A program made the translations under genes and the position numbers. From assembly GCA_947631135.1 (NCBI GenBank), contig CANRKE010000004.1, positions 1-33,596 on the forward strand: 33,596 bases of DNA, read 5' to 3'. This document shows, in pieces, positions 31,925 through 33,596 of the stretch (within the stretch, counting starts at the first letter, position 1; every line of letters begins with the position of its first letter). The stretch comes from an uncultured Bacilli bacterium. Lineage in GTDB: Bacteria > Bacillota_I > Bacilli_A > RF39 > UBA660. A model generated the notes under the pieces. The model saw nothing but the letters and a program-made list of their open reading frames with translations, searched no databases and was not told the DNA's origin.

Positions 31925-31988
31925 TTCTTATTCACTTTTTACTTATATGTGGACAGTTTTTGAAAAGCTCTTCTTATTCACTTTTTAC
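31925..31988. repeat. 18-base direct repeat at the 3' end of the surface-protein gene
   Basis: TTCTTATTCACTTTTTAC occurs at 31925-31942 and again at 31971-31988. The second copy is the coding end (VKSE and stop) of the surface-protein gene plus a few bases; the first lies in otherwise non-coding DNA 46 bases downstream of it. The rest of 31862-31973 shows no gene. Confidence 0.8.
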
Positions 31989-33596
31989 AACATAAGGATT
32001 ATTAACTTCTCCATTTCCTTGGGTAAACAGTGTGTCAGATCTCAGATTGAAAACTGGCACAGCGGCAAAGCCATATTCGACATCATTGTAAATGACATAA
32101 CCGTAATCGTTCACATGGAACTCAAAAGCATAATCACCATCGAAACCGAAAGGCGACCCCAGCCACCTCCAAGAACTGCTTCCTGCTAGATAATAGTTGG
32201 AATTTGATGTATAAATTTTTCCTCCTGCAAATACTGCTTCATCTGCTGATAGTAATCCTATTTTTAAATCATATTCTCCACCATATAATTTGTTTGTATT
32301 TGGACATATATAGCTTGGTTCTGGTACATGTCCATTATATGGATTTAATCTTCCATATGTTCCATAATATAAATATCCACTACTACTTATATTCTTTGTT
32401 GTTGTATCATTGCAATATCTTGTATTTGCTAGTAGTTTATCATAATCAGTCATATTTGTTTCATACCAACTATCTAAATATTCTTTCATTGTACTATTTA
32501 TATTCTCACTATTTGAATCTAATATTGCTTTTCCCTTGTATTGATATGCACGATAATTTATTTTTGTTGCTGATTCTACTGTTGTTATTTGGTATAAGCT
32601 ATTACTTTTACCCGTTGATGTTGAAAATTGTGTATATTTTCCTTCACATAATGCTTTATTATTAAAACACTCTGTACCTGTATGTTGTTGTGGATTTACT
32701 AATGTATATCCTCCATTAGTTGTATCTACTGTTACATCATCTGCATAATAATATTTACTTGTTGCTGATAATATACTTCGTGAGCCTTCTTCTTCTGAAA
32801 CATCTCCCATTGTATATCCCGTTCTTGTTTTATATGTATATCCTACATATTCTTCTGAATCATATTCTTGATTAAATGATTTATTACCAATAGAACCGTC
32901 TGCAACTATTCTTATAGTTCCATCTCCATTTATCCTTACTATTCTAAATGTCATATCCTCTCCTGGTTTTGCTCCTACTTCTTTTATATCTGCTTTACAT
33001 TCGTCTGCACTAGAATATCCATAATTATATGAGTAATAATCTTCACATTCAGAGTTTGCATCGCCCATACTACTTGCAACACGTGGTTTGCTGTTCTTAC
33101 TTGGTATTAAATATGCTTTTGGTGCATCACTAGGCCATTTAAGTCCATCAATTCTTAAGTAATTATCTTGTACATTTCCTCTAAAGTAATATGTTTCTCC
33201 ATCATCATCTATATCTTGTATTAACCCCTCATCAGTATCTGCTGTTTTGCTGAAATCAGGTTTTTGTGTACTAGGTTCATTATTATCTTTTATTACTTTT
33301 GAAAGTAATTCTGCTTGTTTATTTTGATGTCCTACTACTGTTATTGTAGCAGAAAATGTCTTTTCCATCATATCTGATTGATCTAATTCATTTTCACTTA
33401 TCCATATATATAGTTCATAACTTTTATTTTTAGTTGATTCTATTTCTTCGTTGTTGGCTAGAAGTAATTTATTATCTAATACATTTCTGAAATTACCATT
33501 ACTTATTTTTTCTTCACCTGAATATAATGCCCATTTAAACTCTAAATCTGCTAACTCTTTAGGTAAACTAATATCTGTTATATTAATATCCACATA
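31974..33596 (-). CDS. Large surface protein with DUF6273-like C-terminus (5' end beyond window)
   Basis: Partial: 540 codons are present and the frame is open through base 33596, so the N-terminus is outside the window; the in-frame GTG at 33593 is unlikely to be the real start. The visible part has a domain with strands SYELYIWISEN and SATITVVGHQNKQAELLSKVI, then an acidic linker, then a C-terminal region with Cys-containing segments and the pattern KIGLLSADEAVFAGG ... WRWLGSP ... VPVFNLRSD, like DUF6273 or related C-type-lectin-like modules of Firmicute surface proteins. The last 50 or so codons (32030-32180) are much richer in G+C and use codons such as CTG, GCC and TCG that are rare in the neighbours. 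It is probably secreted or wall-anchored. Confidence 0.65.
   Translation of the reverse strand, partial: YVDINITDISLPKELADLEFKWALYSGEEKISNGNFRNVLDNKLLLANNEEIESTKNKSYELYIWISENELDQSDMMEKTFSATITVVGHQNKQAELLSKVIKDNNEPSTQKPDFSKTADTDEGLIQDIDDDGETYYFRGNVQDNYLRIDGLKWPSDAPKAYLIPSKNSKPRVASSMGDANSECEDYYSYNYGYSSADECKADIKEVGAKPGEDMTFRIVRINGDGTIRIVADGSIGNKSFNQEYDSEEYVGYTYKTRTGYTMGDVSEEEGSRSILSATSKYYYADDVTVDTTNGGYTLVNPQQHTGTECFNNKALCEGKYTQFSTSTGKSNSLYQITTVESATKINYRAYQYKGKAILDSNSENINSTMKEYLDSWYETNMTDYDKLLANTRYCNDTTTKNISSSGYLYYGTYGRLNPYNGHVPEPSYICPNTNKLYGGEYDLKIGLLSADEAVFAGGKIYTSNSNYYLAGSSSWRWLGSPFGFDGDYAFEFHVNDYGYVIYNDVEYGFAAVPVFNLRSDTLFTQGNGEVNNPYVVKSE

Noticed and set aside
32204..32665. Plus-strand open frame of about 150 codons, and similar ones at 31896-32189 and 30845-31090
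   Set aside because: They are antisense to the surface-protein and transposase genes, have Leu/Tyr/His-rich compositions expected from the opposite strand, and lack ribosome binding sites.
31974..33596. Surface gene as a target protein of a diversity-generating retroelement
   Set aside because: No reverse transcriptase or template repeat is in the window, so this was kept only as one explanation for the GC-rich patch.
1..33596. Mollicutes-type genetic code (TGA as Trp), suspected from the low G+C
   Set aside because: Several genes end cleanly at TGA and Trp residues in conserved motifs are encoded by TGG.

Overview
The window is about 33.6 kb of very AT-rich chromosome (roughly a quarter G+C by eye) from a spore-forming, low-GC Gram-positive bacterium of the Bacilli type. 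The evidence is a set of endospore genes (yunB, spoIVB, an STAS/anti-anti-sigma gene, a SigF/SigG-type sigma factor, spoVAC-spoVAD-spoVAE and a YjcZ-like small protein) beside Bacillus-type housekeeping genes (yutD, yneF, rarA, mreCD, pheST with a T-box, parE). TGA is a normal stop and Trp is TGG, so this is not a code-4 Mollicute. An uncultured gut lineage near RF39/Erysipelotrichia would fit, but that placement is an inference.

Layout. 74-5720 (minus): a small membrane protein, an orphan VirD4/TraG-type coupling ATPase, yunB, an SH3/glycosidase-like secreted protein and yutD. 5933-6931 (plus): spoIVB. 6948-12543 (minus): parE, a long coiled-coil protein with a RelE-like C-terminus, miaA, yneF and a degenerate NodB-fold protein. 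12745-15949 (plus): rarA, a small SPOR-like membrane protein, mreC and mreD. 16023-19711 (minus): pheT and pheS behind a complete Phe T-box leader. 19731-20306 (minus): an unknown protein. 20456-22927 (plus): two tandem paralogues built from 28-residue repeats, each with a near-identical promoter/leader and a matching terminator. 23022-23903 (plus): a PflX-type radical SAM protein. 23927-26799 (minus): STAS protein, sporulation sigma factor and spoVAC-AD-AE. 26866-28125 (minus): an unknown secreted/anchored protein. 28277-30098 (plus): YjcZ-like protein, peptide deformylase and a DUF3419-like SAM protein. 30080-31861: an intact IS1182-family element. 31974-33596 (minus, cut by the window edge): a large surface protein with a GC-rich, foreign-looking 3' end.

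How the genes work together. The sporulation cluster keeps the Bacillus order spoIIAA-(spoIIAB)-sigF-spoVA, but spoIIAB is absent and the phosphorylatable serine of SpoIIAA is replaced by glutamate. SpoIVB, YunB, SpoVA and the YjcZ-like protein would act later in spore development. An 8-base motif, CATAATAT, lies just upstream of yunB, spoIVB, spoVAC and the YjcZ-like gene. MreC/MreD and the SPOR-like protein form a cell-envelope group matching the spoIIB-mreBCD neighbourhood of Bacillus.

Many start codons were reassigned from the longest open frame to the codon correctly spaced from a Shine-Dalgarno sequence. Most sigma-A promoters listed have two hexamers spaced exactly 17 bases apart. No tRNA, rRNA or CRISPR array was seen. 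The most novel-looking items are the 28-residue repeat gene pair, the spoIIAB-less sigma operon, the coiled-coil/RelE-like fusion and the GC-rich patch in the surface gene.
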